From Carpediemonas membranifera (Eukaryota; Fornicata): 64,000 bases of DNA. The stretch's first letter is position 1. Each line of letters opens with the position of its first letter. Positions 46,047-55,891 of the stretch are shown here, one piece after another. The notes under the pieces are model-generated. The model made no database searches. It had not been told where the DNA came from and was given only the letters and a program-made list of their open reading frames with translations. The stretch spans positions 1,054,001-1,118,000 of the forward strand of contig JAHDYR010000062.1 of NCBI GenBank assembly GCA_019828565.1. Direction: 5' to 3'. The position numbers and the translations under genes were made by a program.

Positions 46047-46549
46047 TAGGCGATGGGCACGGTGGTGATGGTGCTCTCCTGGGGCGTCGTCTTGGGGAAG
46101 GCCATCGTCAGGACGCCGTTCTCGTGGCGAGCGGTGCAGTTCTTGCCATCGACGTTGCCGGGCAGCTGGACACAGCGGCGGTAGGAGCCGGCCTGACGCT
46201 CCATCAGGAAGTAGTTGGCCGTCTCGTCGCGGTGCTCGGTCTCCTGGCGCGTCTCGATCGTGAGAACGTTCTCGGCGGTCACGTTGACGGTGATGTCATC
46301 CTTGGAGATGCCGGGCAGCTCAACCTGGACGGTGAGGTTCTTGTCGTCCTCGGTGATGTCCATGACGGGGCGCGAGATCGTGATCGAGCGCTGCATGGGC
46401 TTGGCGGAGCGGTTGGCAATGCTCAGAGACTCGGGGCGGCGCATTAGCGAGCGGCGGTCCTGGTGGGGGCGCTGGTGCGTCCAGTCCTGGAAGACGTGCT
46501 CAAAAGGCTGCTGGAAGTCCTGGAAGAAGTCAGAGAGATCGGAAAACAT
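46046..46549 (-). CDS. Small heat-shock protein (Hsp20/alpha-crystallin)
   Basis: 167 aa from ATG 46549. An N-terminal aromatic arm (MFSDLSDFFQDFQQPFEHVFQ) precedes the alpha-crystallin domain from about residue 60: VMDITEDDKNLTVQVELPGI, DDITVNVTAENVLTIE, and the ending RRCVQLPGNVDGKNCTARHENGVLTMAFPK. The C-terminal ITTVPIA may act as the IxI/V-type anchor. ATP-independent chaperone that holds unfolding proteins. The sequence class-A-like consensus resembles bacterial and plant sHSPs. The gene is intronless. Confidence 0.9.
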   Translation of the reverse strand: MFSDLSDFFQDFQQPFEHVFQDWTHQRPHQDRRSLMRRPESLSIANRSAKPMQRSITISRPVMDITEDDKNLTVQVELPGISKDDITVNVTAENVLTIETRQETEHRDETANYFLMERQAGSYRRCVQLPGNVDGKNCTARHENGVLTMAFPKTTPQESTITTVPIA

Positions 46550-46759
46550 GTTTTGGCAAACTTTGCTGCTCAAGCGTGGATTGTGCCAGTGACATGCTTG
46601 TCGTGGTTACTTTTGTGACGCTGTAGAGCGCTGTAGGTCAAAATGACATGTGGTAGGCCTAAAAGTGCGAAATCGAAAAAATTGCCCAGATCTCTCACCG
46701 GCCTTTTCCGCCGCATCGTTACTTATAATCATAAACGGAGTCAACGACACTATGGTTGT

Positions 46760-48370
46760 TTATGATTGAGGAGTTAAGTCGACGTCGACTGGAATGAAGA
46801 CTTCCCACTTTCTGGGTGCCTCGCACTCGCCTAGTTTTGCCACCCCAGCCGACTCACGCACCATTTCGAACCACTGGCCAGCAGGGTCGCGGAAGCGGTT
46901 GGGGGCAGGACTGCACGCTGTCGCCTTAAAGGGGATCTTGTTAGGTGTCCCATACTGGCAATAGTGGGTGACGTCCGCGGTCACCCAGACAATAAGATCC
47001 TCGTTGGCCAAAAACCCCGTGACCCTCTCAGGGAACCGGAGTGGGGTGGGTGTGAGGCACTTGTTGTCCTTGCTGAACCCAGGCAGCAGGCCCGACTGGG
47101 CGATATGATGGGGAACTTCGCCGGCGAACAGAAGCTGGTGGTCGCTGAGGAAGACGGTGAAGAAGCTGCTTGGTATGATCAAGTCGACCCTGAAGGGGAG
47201 GTCGACGAAGCCAGACATCACATTCTTATGCCCGAGTCCCAACCGGCCGCAGTCATTACTTCCGCTGATCATCTGCCGATCGCCCATGGAGAGGACGACT
47301 GCCGCTACATAGTACATAGCACATATATGCATGATGTGATCTGGGACAAAGCCAGCGGGTAAGGCGACTGGGTGGAAGCAGTGCTCGTCGACATGGCCGG
47401 TAAACCATTTTGAGAAACTGCCAGTCACGACAGTGCCGACTGGGGTGAGTATGAACGTCCGATTGCCCTTCATTGACACACCAGTCACCATCCTGTGCTT
47501 CTCCCAGGGGTGCAGGCTGGCCTCGAGCTCGGCGACCTTGGGGCAGGCGGGGAAGGTGAGGCGGGTCGGGTCGACGAACTCATATGACCCGAACCCCAGC
47601 TGACCATATCGGGTAGCGCCCCAGCCCCACAGACCCTTGGGCGTCCTCGCGATATGTGTGATCATGTTGCTGTAGACCTCGAGGGTCCTGGGCATCCTGG
47701 CCCTGGTGAGGGCGGTGTGGTTGGCAGTGTCGAGCATGAAGAGTCGGCCCATGTACATGCGGTGGTGATAGCATACGTCGTACACATTGGACTGATAGCT
47801 CTCGCCGTCCTTCTCTGCGACGTTCAGCGTGAAGAAGAACTTGCGGCAGAGGAACCAGAGACACTTGGCCTCGGGAGTGAGAGCGTTGCGGATCTTATCA
47901 TGCGTCTCAGTCTCATTTGGCTCCTCCTCTCGAGTCTCCTCTAGCACCCTGTCGTCGAGGTCTGGGTTGGCCCCGCCACCCACCAGACACGCCCACACCG
48001 CGCCCTGGTTCAGCGTGTGCAGGGCGACCGAGAGCTCCTCGCCATCCGCGAGCTCGACGTTCATGGACAGTGGGGGGCCGCTAGTGAGGATCGAGCGGGC
48101 GCGGTCGAGGAGGGCTTGCGCGGTTGGTTCGAGAGGGGGGGTTTCTGAAAGTGTAGCGAGGAGATATTCGAGAGACGCGGCGCTTGTTGTTGCAGCAATT
48201 CTATCTGTGTCATTAGCTGGGGGCATCTGATCGCCGAAATGCCTGTAGTAGGCGTGCTGGAGCAACGAGGGGATGTCCCCGGAGATAGAGGCCGTTGCGG
48301 TAAGCGAGGCACAGAATGCGGAGACAAGTGCATCTCTTGCACCTGCTGGTGAGGTGTTAGCACAGCTCAT
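46760..48370 (-). CDS. RCC1-repeat protein
   Basis: 536 aa from ATG 48370. After a helical N-terminal ~190 residues, RCC1-type repeats appear: KGLWGWGATRYGQLGFGSYEF, a weaker RTFILTPVGTVVTGSFSKWFTG, and RQMISGSNDCGRLGLGHKNVM. The last blade is eroded. RCC1 proteins form a seven-bladed propeller and include Ran exchange factors, but many others do not act on Ran. Catalytic loop residues cannot be judged here. The long N-terminus (a possible helical dimer module) is not known from RCC1 itself. Confidence 0.72.
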   Translation of the reverse strand: MSCANTSPAGARDALVSAFCASLTATASISGDIPSLLQHAYYRHFGDQMPPANDTDRIAATTSAASLEYLLATLSETPPLEPTAQALLDRARSILTSGPPLSMNVELADGEELSVALHTLNQGAVWACLVGGGANPDLDDRVLEETREEEPNETETHDKIRNALTPEAKCLWFLCRKFFFTLNVAEKDGESYQSNVYDVCYHHRMYMGRLFMLDTANHTALTRARMPRTLEVYSNMITHIARTPKGLWGWGATRYGQLGFGSYEFVDPTRLTFPACPKVAELEASLHPWEKHRMVTGVSMKGNRTFILTPVGTVVTGSFSKWFTGHVDEHCFHPVALPAGFVPDHIMHICAMYYVAAVVLSMGDRQMISGSNDCGRLGLGHKNVMSGFVDLPFRVDLIIPSSFFTVFLSDHQLLFAGEVPHHIAQSGLLPGFSKDNKCLTPTPLRFPERVTGFLANEDLIVWVTADVTHYCQYGTPNKIPFKATACSPAPNRFRDPAGQWFEMVRESAGVAKLGECEAPRKWEVFIPVDVDLTPQS

Positions 48371-48621
48371 TCGTTTAAGCGCTTAGTTCGGTGGCTGTCA
48401 CTTCTGACTGACGACTCCCCGACCGCCGACCCCAGCAGTTGACCAGCCGCGACGCCGTGAGTCACAATCACAGCAGCGATGCCAGCGAGATGTCTTCCTG
48501 CCGAGGGGTCTGCTCCACCGAGTCTCATGCGAGGTCCAGCCTCATGACACTCCTATGTTCTCAAGCCTTCACCTCGGCATAAAACTGGGAAAAACACCAC
48601 TGTTCCTGCTATAAACAGCCG

Positions 48622-48627
48622 TTTACT
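48622..48627 (-). terminator. Poly(A) signal next to the eIF5B stop
   Basis: AGTAAA directly after the TAG stop, in CAGTAGAGTAAACGG on the minus strand. Confidence 0.55.
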
Positions 48628-51532
48628 CTACTGCGGATCATCGATGTCCAGCGTGTTCTTGATCTTCTTCACGAGCGACCAGTTGACCTCGTTCTTGAAG
48701 TCAGCCCGGAACTCCTTCAAGTTATCAATGGAGGCCCTATCCATCTTAGAGAGAAGAACGTGGTCGCCCCACTTCTTGTTCGTCTTGTCGTACGGGAAGA
48801 CCTTCTCCTTGACGATGCGGTGGTCCGTCGACACTGACACGGCAACCTCATCCTCCGCCTTGGCCTCGGCGACGCTCTCCTTGTCCTTCTCGATCCTCAT
48901 CACGGGCCCGAGAAGAGTACGGACCTCGAAGTCCTCGCCCTTGGAGTCTGCGAGGAAGATGGGCATGCCGGGCTTGAGAACGCCGTGCTTCACGCGGAGC
49001 CCGATGATCGTGGGCTCGTGGGCGTCACCGCAGAAGATCGGCATGATGAACTCGGCGAGCATGGGGAACACAGAGCTCTTGCGGGCCTCGGCCACCGCGA
49101 TCTCATGCTGCTCCGCGACATGGGCCTTAAAATGCTCGGTTAGGTGATAGATGATGGGGGCTGTAAAGATCTTGACGCCGAGCCTCTCGGCTTCGAGCAT
49201 GGCGTCTGCGGCGACCTCGACATCGAAAGCAAGGATCATTGCATACTCTGGATGCCCGCGCTCCCTCATGATGGATGCCTTGGTGACGTCGATCTTATGG
49301 ACAGTACCGAGGTTCGTACCCATCACAGGCACCTTCTCGTCTGCGAGGAAGGCCATGAGTGCCTCCAGGGACCCCAGGGTGGACGCCATGACGTACACGC
49401 CCTCGCTCTCCTTAGCCTGCATCGCGCCGTCGACCTCCTCCATCGCCTCCCGCTTGTAGGTCTCCACCTCTGCCGGGTTACGGGCGACGTAGAGTGAGGC
49501 GCCGGCCACAGCGTGGTCCATGCCCTCGGCGAGGACCTTGACGCCCATGGCCGCCTTGACAGCCTTATGGTGCACATAGTCGCTCTTCACACGGAGCTCC
49601 TTGAGCGGCTGTGGGGTGAGAAGGCCTCGGATGGTCGAGACGATGGGTCCGTTCATCCCGGCCACGACGATGGTGTCGCCCTCGTGCAGCGTGCCGTTCG
49701 TGAGGACGACGTCGATAGTCACGCCGAGCCCCTCGATCCGCTTGACCTCGAGGACCGTGGCCGCGATCTCATCCTCGTACTCGAGCCGGCCCCGCATCTG
49801 CTCCTGGGAGAGCCGCATGAGCATCATGAGGATGTCCGGGATGCCCTCGCCCGAGATGGCAGAGGTAGGCACGACGTGGATGTACGAGTCGGCGCTGGTA
49901 ATGTCGTCGATCGCCTGGTCGGGGGTCTCGGCCTTGCCCTTCTTGCCCTTGGACTTCTTCTGCTTGGACTTCTCCACGGGCGCCTGCTTGGCCTCGAGGA
50001 GCTTCCAGTAGTACTCCATATTAAGCCCCTTCTTCTCGGTGATCTTGCCCTGCAGCCACTGCCAGTTCTTGTGGAAGTGGTGCTGCACGTGCGGCGCCTG
50101 GGACTCGAGCGAGAGCTTGCTGCTGGCGTCGGGGCCGAGCACGCGCCACTCCCGGTTGCCGATGAGGTCGATCTTGTTCAGGGCGATGACGAAAGGGACG
50201 TTGCTCTTCCGCAGGATGTCGATGGACTCTGCAGCCTGCTGCTCAAGGTCCTTGGCCGTGATGTCGATGACGAGGATCGCCAGGTCGCAGAGGGAGGCGC
50301 CCCTAGACCTCAGGTTCGTAAACGACTCGTGGCCTGGAGTATCGATGATCAGAAGCCCCGGGGGCTTGCAGCCGACCCGCAGATCCTCGGGTAGACGGGC
50401 TATGTTCTTCTCAATGCAGTCCCGGGGGAAGAAGGACGCACCGATCTGCTGTGTGATGCCGCCCGCCTCGCCAGTCTGGACGTTCGTGGCGCGGATCTTG
50501 TCTAGGAGCTTTGCTGTGTAACTATGGTGCTTGGAACGTACTCTTGCCCGTGTCGACATGGCCCAGGATGCATATGATCGGGCTCCGCATGTCCTCGTCC
50601 TTGAAGATCGGCTCGGCAGCCACTGGGATGGCAGAGGGCACCTGGACACGCTGCTCGGGCTCAGGCTCGGTCATGGCCTCTCCCTCGGGCTCCTCGTCCT
50701 GATCAGACGCCTCCCACTCCTCGTCGTCGTCGAGCTCAGCCTCCCAATCCTCCTCGTCTTCCCAGTCCTCGAGGCCCTCCTCGGCTGCAGCGGCCTTGGC
50801 TTCCTCGGCAAGGCGCTTGGCCTCCTCCTCGGCACGCTTCTTCTCGGCCTGGATCCGCTGGCGCTCCTCGACCTGCCGACGCATATCGAGTACACGGGGG
50901 TCGATCACTGCCGCCTTGGCCTCCTTCACCTTCTCCTTCTTGGCTGCCTTGCGGGCCTTGCGCTCAGCAGCCTTGCGCTCCTCCTCCTCGCGGGCCAGAC
51001 GCTCTTCCTCCTCGGCCTTGAGTCGAGCCGCCTCGGCAGCCTCCTCCTGGCGACGCTTCTCTTCAGCAGCAGCCTTCTGGCGCGCCTTGATCATCTCGAC
51101 GCGCTTGCTGGCAGCAGACTGTCTGGTCTCCTTGTCCTCCTTGGGCTCCTCGGGCTTGGACTCGGCCTTCTTGGCGGCCTTTTTCTTCTTGTTCTTGCTC
51201 TTGCTGGCGGTTGCAGCGGGCGCGGCACCACCGAGGGGCGCAGCTCCTCCCAGGGGAGCGGCAGGCTTTGCGCCGAGGCCGCCACCGAGCGGGGCAGCAC
51301 CACCAAGGGGAGCAGCGGCCTTAGCAGCTCCAAGACCACCTCCTAGAGGGGCTGCAGCCTTCGGAGCGCCAATACCTCCACCGAGAGGGGCAGCTGGCTT
51401 AGCTGCGCCACCAAGCGGCGCTGTGCCGCCAAGAGGGGCTGCTGGCTTCGCGGGACCGCCCAATCCACCAAGTGCAGGGGCTTTACCAAGTGCTGTTGGC
51501 TTCTTCTGTCCTAACGGAGCTCCTCCAAGCAT
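48628..51532 (-). CDS. EIF5B: Translation initiation factor eIF5B
   Basis: Spliced CDS complement(48628..50513, 50542..51532), 958 aa. The first ~110 residues are AAPLGG/KPAAPLGG repeats. A long charged helix follows (KNKKKKAAKKAESKPEEPK, then Glu/Arg-rich, EEEERLAREEEERKAAERK). The G domain spans the splice: GHVDTGK at the end of exon 1, TKLLDKIRATNVQTGEAGGITQQIGA and LLIIDTPGHESFTNLR after it, with NKID. Domains II-IV continue to the C-terminus (IPDILMMLMRLSQEQM..., GTNLGTVHKIDVTK). eIF5B joins ribosomal subunits in initiation. Without splicing, exon 1 ends in a stop shortly after GKS and exon 2 lacks a P-loop. Confidence 0.93.
50514..50541 (-). other. Mini-intron, 28 nt, in eIF5B
   Basis: Phase 1, donor GTACGT, acceptor AGTTACACAG. 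It splits the P-loop Thr codon of GHVDTGKT. Confidence 0.9.
51220..51510 (-). repeat. APLGG-coding tandem repeat in eIF5B
   Basis: About nine imperfect units coding (K/A)PAAPLGG(G/A). Each unit is 5-12 codons, and the codons differ between units. The repeat is in-frame and confined to the N-terminal domain. Confidence 0.75.
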
Positions 51533-51643
51533 CTGGTTGCTTCTCGCTGGAACGAATACATGAACGAGTTATCGTTTACATAAGTACCGACAACGCACTC
51601 TTCCCGCTCAAACGATAGCCAGCGCCTACACGGCAGCTGGCCC

Positions 51644-52069
51644 TTACTGGTACATGCCGTTGAAGTCGCTCTGGGCGGCCATCTTCTTGATGTGCTGGGT
51701 GAGGAAGTCAGCATCTTCCATGGCATGCTGGCGCCTACGCTCCTTGTTATGGTCACGGGTATCACGGATCATCTCAGACTCCTTGCCCTCCTCGGCCTCA
51801 ATGCGGAGCTCGGCCTTGTCCTCGGGAGTGACGGCCTCCAGGACGTAGTGGTTGTCGCAGTGGGGGCAGTATTCATCGGCCTCATCGCGCTCGCCTTCGC
51901 GCATGTCAATACGGAAGACCTTCTTGCACTTCTTACAAGCAAGAGTGAGCTCGTAGCTCTGCTCGAGCTCGTGGTCCTGGGATTCAGCGTGGCACTGGGG
52001 GCAATCGAACCACCTGCGGCAGCAAGGGGCACGAATCGCAACTTGAGCGTTAAGGATGTGCTTACACAT
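51644..52069 (-). CDS. CHY zinc-finger protein (Hot13-like)
   Basis: 141 aa from ATG 52069. The CHY domain has the pattern MCKHILNAQVAIRAPCCRRWFDCPQCH, followed by HELEQSYELTLACKKCKKVF and YCPHCDNHYV. About nine Cys/His ligands lie in the order expected for a CHY finger (several zincs). No RING domain follows, so it is not a Pirh2/RCHY1 ligase. It resembles the single-CHY proteins such as Hot13, which acts in the mitochondrial intermembrane space in fungi. The C-terminus (EAEEGKESEMIRDTRDHNKERRRQHAMEDADFL) is a helix. A TTG-started upstream extension is ignored. Confidence 0.78.
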   Translation of the reverse strand: MCKHILNAQVAIRAPCCRRWFDCPQCHAESQDHELEQSYELTLACKKCKKVFRIDMREGERDEADEYCPHCDNHYVLEAVTPEDKAELRIEAEEGKESEMIRDTRDHNKERRRQHAMEDADFLTQHIKKMAAQSDFNGMYQ

Positions 52070-52221
52070 TCTGCGACGAGATCTCGGCAAATTGCCAGTT
52101 TCCGGTCTTAACCTGCGAATAGATTGACGACGACGATGCTTCCGATTGCTGACGCTGCACTAACGTGACCGACAAATGATCTTTTCTCAACTGCGACTCT
52201 GAAGACTTTATGACACAGTTC

Positions 52222-54456
52222 TCAGCGCTGCCGCCCAAAGTCGGCGCGCATCTCGCTCAGGCGTGACAGCAAGTCGTCTGAGGACTGTTTGCTCCCCTTG
52301 TTCTTCCCTACCCGCGACCTGGGTCTCGGTATGGACGACTCCAGCGAGTCAGGCTCCTCAGCAGAGGGAGGGCTGGGGCGTGGAGCATCAGCATGGGCGG
52401 CGGAAATCCTGCTCGGCCTGGGGATTCCCGGGCCGGATGGGGCCGGGGCGGGATCAGCGGCTGCCTGCCTGGCCTTCTCTCTCTCGGCCTCGCGGGTGAC
52501 CTCCTTCTCGTTCCTGGCGAGGAGCTTCCTGGACACCCTGCCCTTCAAGAAGGGGGTCAGCCCGCATGCCTCAAGGAAAGATTCGATCGACATCAGCAGC
52601 TCCTGCTCGACCACAATATCATACAAGATGTCAAGAGGGTGGTTGATATCACCGATAACGGCCAGTATCTCGGCGGTCAGAGCGTCAGCGACCTCAGCGT
52701 CTGCCCCGAATTGGGCGATCGCTGCCATAATCTGCTCGTTTCTATTCGGCGTCTTCTCAGTCGGCCCGAAGTTGTTGACGAGCACCGTGAACGGGTGGGA
52801 CGGCGGCAAGTCAGCGGCCACCGCCCTCGCATGGTCAAGCACATCGGGCCGGGCTATGATCGTGACAACACAGTCGCTGACGCCAGTGAGGCCCGCGGCG
52901 TTGGGGATCAGCTGGTCGTGGGCCGAGTCGAAGAAGTCGGCCAGCAGCGAGACTGCAAGCCGCAAGTACTCGTCGGCCTGCTTGAACTGGATGCCGATGG
53001 TCTTATCAATGACCCGCCCCAGCGCCTTCAGGGCGGCCGGGTCACTCAACGTCGCCAGGGAACGGGCCTTGAGGTCGGCCGTCACTGGTCTGGGGGCGTC
53101 GATGGATCGCGAGACGCTGAGTCGGAGGCTGAAGAGGACGTTGATGGACTCAATGAGGCCAAGCTGCCTCAGGACGAGCATGATCGCGTCCCGGTAGCGG
53201 CGGAGGATGTCTCGGCCATCCTCGCCATCCGCATGGGCCCCGGGGCGGCCGGGCGTGGCTAAGTGGCGGGGGGTGATCTGCTTCAGGTCGTGGTCGGTCA
53301 TACCGACGAAGAGCTCGATGAGGAGGTCGTTGATGACGTCGTAGCTAAGCAGGTCGAAGTTGATGTCGCAGTTGTCCAGGACAGTAGCCTGCAGGAGCAC
53401 GGAATACCGCACGAGACGGGCCGGGAAAGGTTCGTCAGCGAGTAGGAACCGTCGACATACCGCTACGTAGCCCTCGAGCACACGGGCGCCATGGGCGGGC
53501 TCGAGGCGGCCTTCGCGGGCGGCATCTATGAGCTGCTTGGTGGCCGTGATGACCACCTCCTCTTGAGGCTCCTCGAATAGGTCTGAAATGAGGTCGTCGA
53601 CCGCCCTTGTCGGCTGGGGCGGCTGTCTGACCGAGGCCTGGCGGGGCCGGGGGGGAGGGAGGGCGGGGGCCGGCTTGTCGTCGATGGGGAGGGCCTCGTG
53701 CTCCTCCTTGGCGGGCTTGGCCTTCGGCGGCGGGGCCTCCTTCAGGTCCGAAAGGATCGCGGCGATGTCATCCTTGATCGGGAGGAGGAGCGCCGGCCTC
53801 AGCTTCCGCGCAGCACTGTCTACTACCTTTGCGCCCACGATCTCAGCGACCCTCTTCAACGCGGCCTTGGCAGTTGCTCGTGTCGAATGGGACCCGGCCG
53901 ACATAAGCTCGAGAGCCGGTCTGACCAGGGACTTGGCTGCGTCGGGGCTGGCCTTGTCAAGGCATGGGCTGTCTACCACCCACTTCAGCAAACACTCGTT
54001 GTACTTGGCTTTGGTGTCTTGAAGCGAGGCAGAGACGACATTGATCGTCTGGGATGACACAGAGGACCCCCACGCCTCGATGGCAGCAGTGGCGGAGGTA
54101 CGGATGTCCACCTTCATGTTCGCGAGGCACTGGATGACGCTGGGAAGCACCGTTGAGATGTACTTGTTCGATTGTGGAAGTGAGGCCATCTTCTGGGAGA
54201 GCTCCAGCGCTGCTTTCTTGCAGTGGACGTTTGAATCACCTAGTCTAGCGCTCACAAGTCCTGGCATCGCCGTAGGAACGACCTGAACACCTCCGTCCAA
54301 CAATTCACATGCTTTCTGGAGCGCATCGCGCTTAGCTTCCCAATTGCCGGTGCCCATCGCCACTAAACACTGGCTTAAATCTCGTCCTGCTTCTGTGCGG
54401 CCGTTGTCTCGTTTGTTCATGTTTTTCTCTGTCGACAAGGCTTGTTGTTCGTTCAT
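52222..54456 (-). CDS. XMAP215/ch-TOG-like TOG-domain protein
   Basis: 744 aa from ATG 54456. An N-terminal TOG-like HEAT array begins with NWEAKRDALQKACELLDGG. The repeat continues with GLVSARLGDSNVHCKKAALELSQKM, NMKVDIRTSATAAIEAWG and STRATAKAALKRVAEI. A Pro/Lys-rich linker comes next, and from about residue 290 a larger helical region (VVITATKQLIDAAREGRLEP...LLSYDVINDLLIELFVGM) that resembles the conserved C-terminal domain of Msps/ch-TOG. The end is basic and disordered. XMAP215 proteins bind tubulin and accelerate microtubule growth; one clear TOG here is fewer than usual. Confidence 0.78.
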   Translation of the reverse strand: MNEQQALSTEKNMNKRDNGRTEAGRDLSQCLVAMGTGNWEAKRDALQKACELLDGGVQVVPTAMPGLVSARLGDSNVHCKKAALELSQKMASLPQSNKYISTVLPSVIQCLANMKVDIRTSATAAIEAWGSSVSSQTINVVSASLQDTKAKYNECLLKWVVDSPCLDKASPDAAKSLVRPALELMSAGSHSTRATAKAALKRVAEIVGAKVVDSAARKLRPALLLPIKDDIAAILSDLKEAPPPKAKPAKEEHEALPIDDKPAPALPPPRPRQASVRQPPQPTRAVDDLISDLFEEPQEEVVITATKQLIDAAREGRLEPAHGARVLEGYVAVCRRFLLADEPFPARLVRYSVLLQATVLDNCDINFDLLSYDVINDLLIELFVGMTDHDLKQITPRHLATPGRPGAHADGEDGRDILRRYRDAIMLVLRQLGLIESINVLFSLRLSVSRSIDAPRPVTADLKARSLATLSDPAALKALGRVIDKTIGIQFKQADEYLRLAVSLLADFFDSAHDQLIPNAAGLTGVSDCVVTIIARPDVLDHARAVAADLPPSHPFTVLVNNFGPTEKTPNRNEQIMAAIAQFGADAEVADALTAEILAVIGDINHPLDILYDIVVEQELLMSIESFLEACGLTPFLKGRVSRKLLARNEKEVTREAEREKARQAAADPAPAPSGPGIPRPSRISAAHADAPRPSPPSAEEPDSLESSIPRPRSRVGKNKGSKQSSDDLLSRLSEMRADFGRQR

Positions 54457-54651
54457 ACAAAAAGTTACGTAGAATCACGTAATTCATCCGTTGGCAGTAA
54501 CTACACCAACAACGCCACGTCATTTGACTGAAATTCCCCCTGACAGAGAGGTCTGGGCGCTGAGACATCGTCGTTGCCATTTGGTCCATGCCTGAAAAAA
54601 ATCTACGTTTATCATCGATGCGCCTATGAGTGTCGCGCTGAGTGTCTGCGG

Positions 54652-55548
54652 TCACACAGACCCGCCAAACAGCCCGCGGTAGATGTACTTCCGCTTCCTA
54701 TCGATCGTCTGGTACTTGGCGCTGCTGGTGGTGTGGTGCACGACCAGGCCGAGATGGACCAAAACAATGCTGCCGCTAAAGAGCATGTACAGTGAGATCC
54801 GGATCTCCTTGAGGATGGCGGAGAACGTGTCAGCCGTGTCTCGCAGCTTCCCTTCCTCCAAGTGGTCGTCGAGGGCAGAGTCAACGACGGCAATGACCTC
54901 GATGCACAGGTGGATCAGCTCAATCACCGAGAGCCACAGTAGCATGCCGAATACGATCGTCCAGACGCGTATGGGGAGACGGCGACCCCGCTTGACAAAG
55001 AGGGTGACGATTACAGCAATGGCGAAGAGCGAGATGCAGAAAATTGCAAGGCCAAACATGAGACGCATGGGTTTGCCGAGAGGGAGTGTGAGCGTGTAGC
55101 TGCTGAGGTAGGATAGCGAATCAGCGAGCCCCACGACGGTGGAGAGGTAAAGGGCGACCTCCCACTGCCAGAGGGGCATGCCAAGGATGGGACGGCGCCG
55201 GACCTTCGGAATACGGTGCTCCGTGGACGTTACAAGGTCAAAGGGCTTGACGAATGAGATGAGGAAGAACGATACAAAGGCACAGCACGTTTGGATGACG
55301 CGAACGACGATGTCGATGCAATACTCCACGAAGACGTGATCGACCTCTCCGATGATCCAAAGGAACGTCAGGATAAGATACACAACTGCTAATAGCGAGA
55401 ATGATTGAAGTAGACCAGAAATTCGGTCGAAATACTTCGAATGCATTGATTTGATGAAAATATGGCAGACATGGTACACTATTGAAAGAAGAAGTGTCGG
55501 TATGATGATCAGCACGTTAATGGAGATCAGGCTAAACTCCAAAATCAT
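54652..55548 (-). CDS. Seven-transmembrane-like protein, unknown
   Basis: 298 aa from ATG 55548. About seven hydrophobic helices, starting with LISINVLIIIPTLLLSIVYHV and including LLQSFSLLAVVYLILTFLWII, VRVIQTCCAFVSFFLISFV, a central pair near ALYLSTVVGLADSL and LMFGLAIFCISLFAIAVIVTLF, and IVFGMLLWLSVIELIHLCI. It ends with a basic segment, KYQTIDRKRKYIYRGLF. The number of helices allows a receptor-like or other polytopic protein. No conserved motif (DRY, NPxxY) is seen. Confidence 0.6.
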   Translation of the reverse strand: MILEFSLISINVLIIIPTLLLSIVYHVCHIFIKSMHSKYFDRISGLLQSFSLLAVVYLILTFLWIIGEVDHVFVEYCIDIVVRVIQTCCAFVSFFLISFVKPFDLVTSTEHRIPKVRRRPILGMPLWQWEVALYLSTVVGLADSLSYLSSYTLTLPLGKPMRLMFGLAIFCISLFAIAVIVTLFVKRGRRLPIRVWTIVFGMLLWLSVIELIHLCIEVIAVVDSALDDHLEEGKLRDTADTFSAILKEIRISLYMLFSGSIVLVHLGLVVHHTTSSAKYQTIDRKRKYIYRGLFGGSV

Positions 55549-55891
55549 GCTGCTCACTCAAGGGTCTTCCCGGCCGATGGGTTTGCGGCAAAACTGCGAA
55601 AAATTGAACTGAGGTCTCAGAGCCTACTTTACTGCTTGCACTGTGCACTCTATGATACTTCATGAACTCAAGCAACTCAGCTAATGGGGAGCGACAGGGT
55701 GATCCGCTCAAGTATCCTCCTCCATCTCGACGAGACCTATATACACCCGCTCTCGATGGTCAGGCAGAGCTCTGACCGACGAAGACCGGCATATCGTCCA
55801 TAAATAAGCAAGCCTTTATCCCTTATAAGTATCCCTTATAATTGTCATCCGCGATGCATACAACATTTCAAGAGCACCAGCATGCCACCGC
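55549..55891. other. Intergenic, 343 nt
   Basis: Spacer between two minus-strand genes. A short direct repeat, TATCCCTTATA, occurs twice near 55817..55845. No coding frame is evident. Confidence 0.5.
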
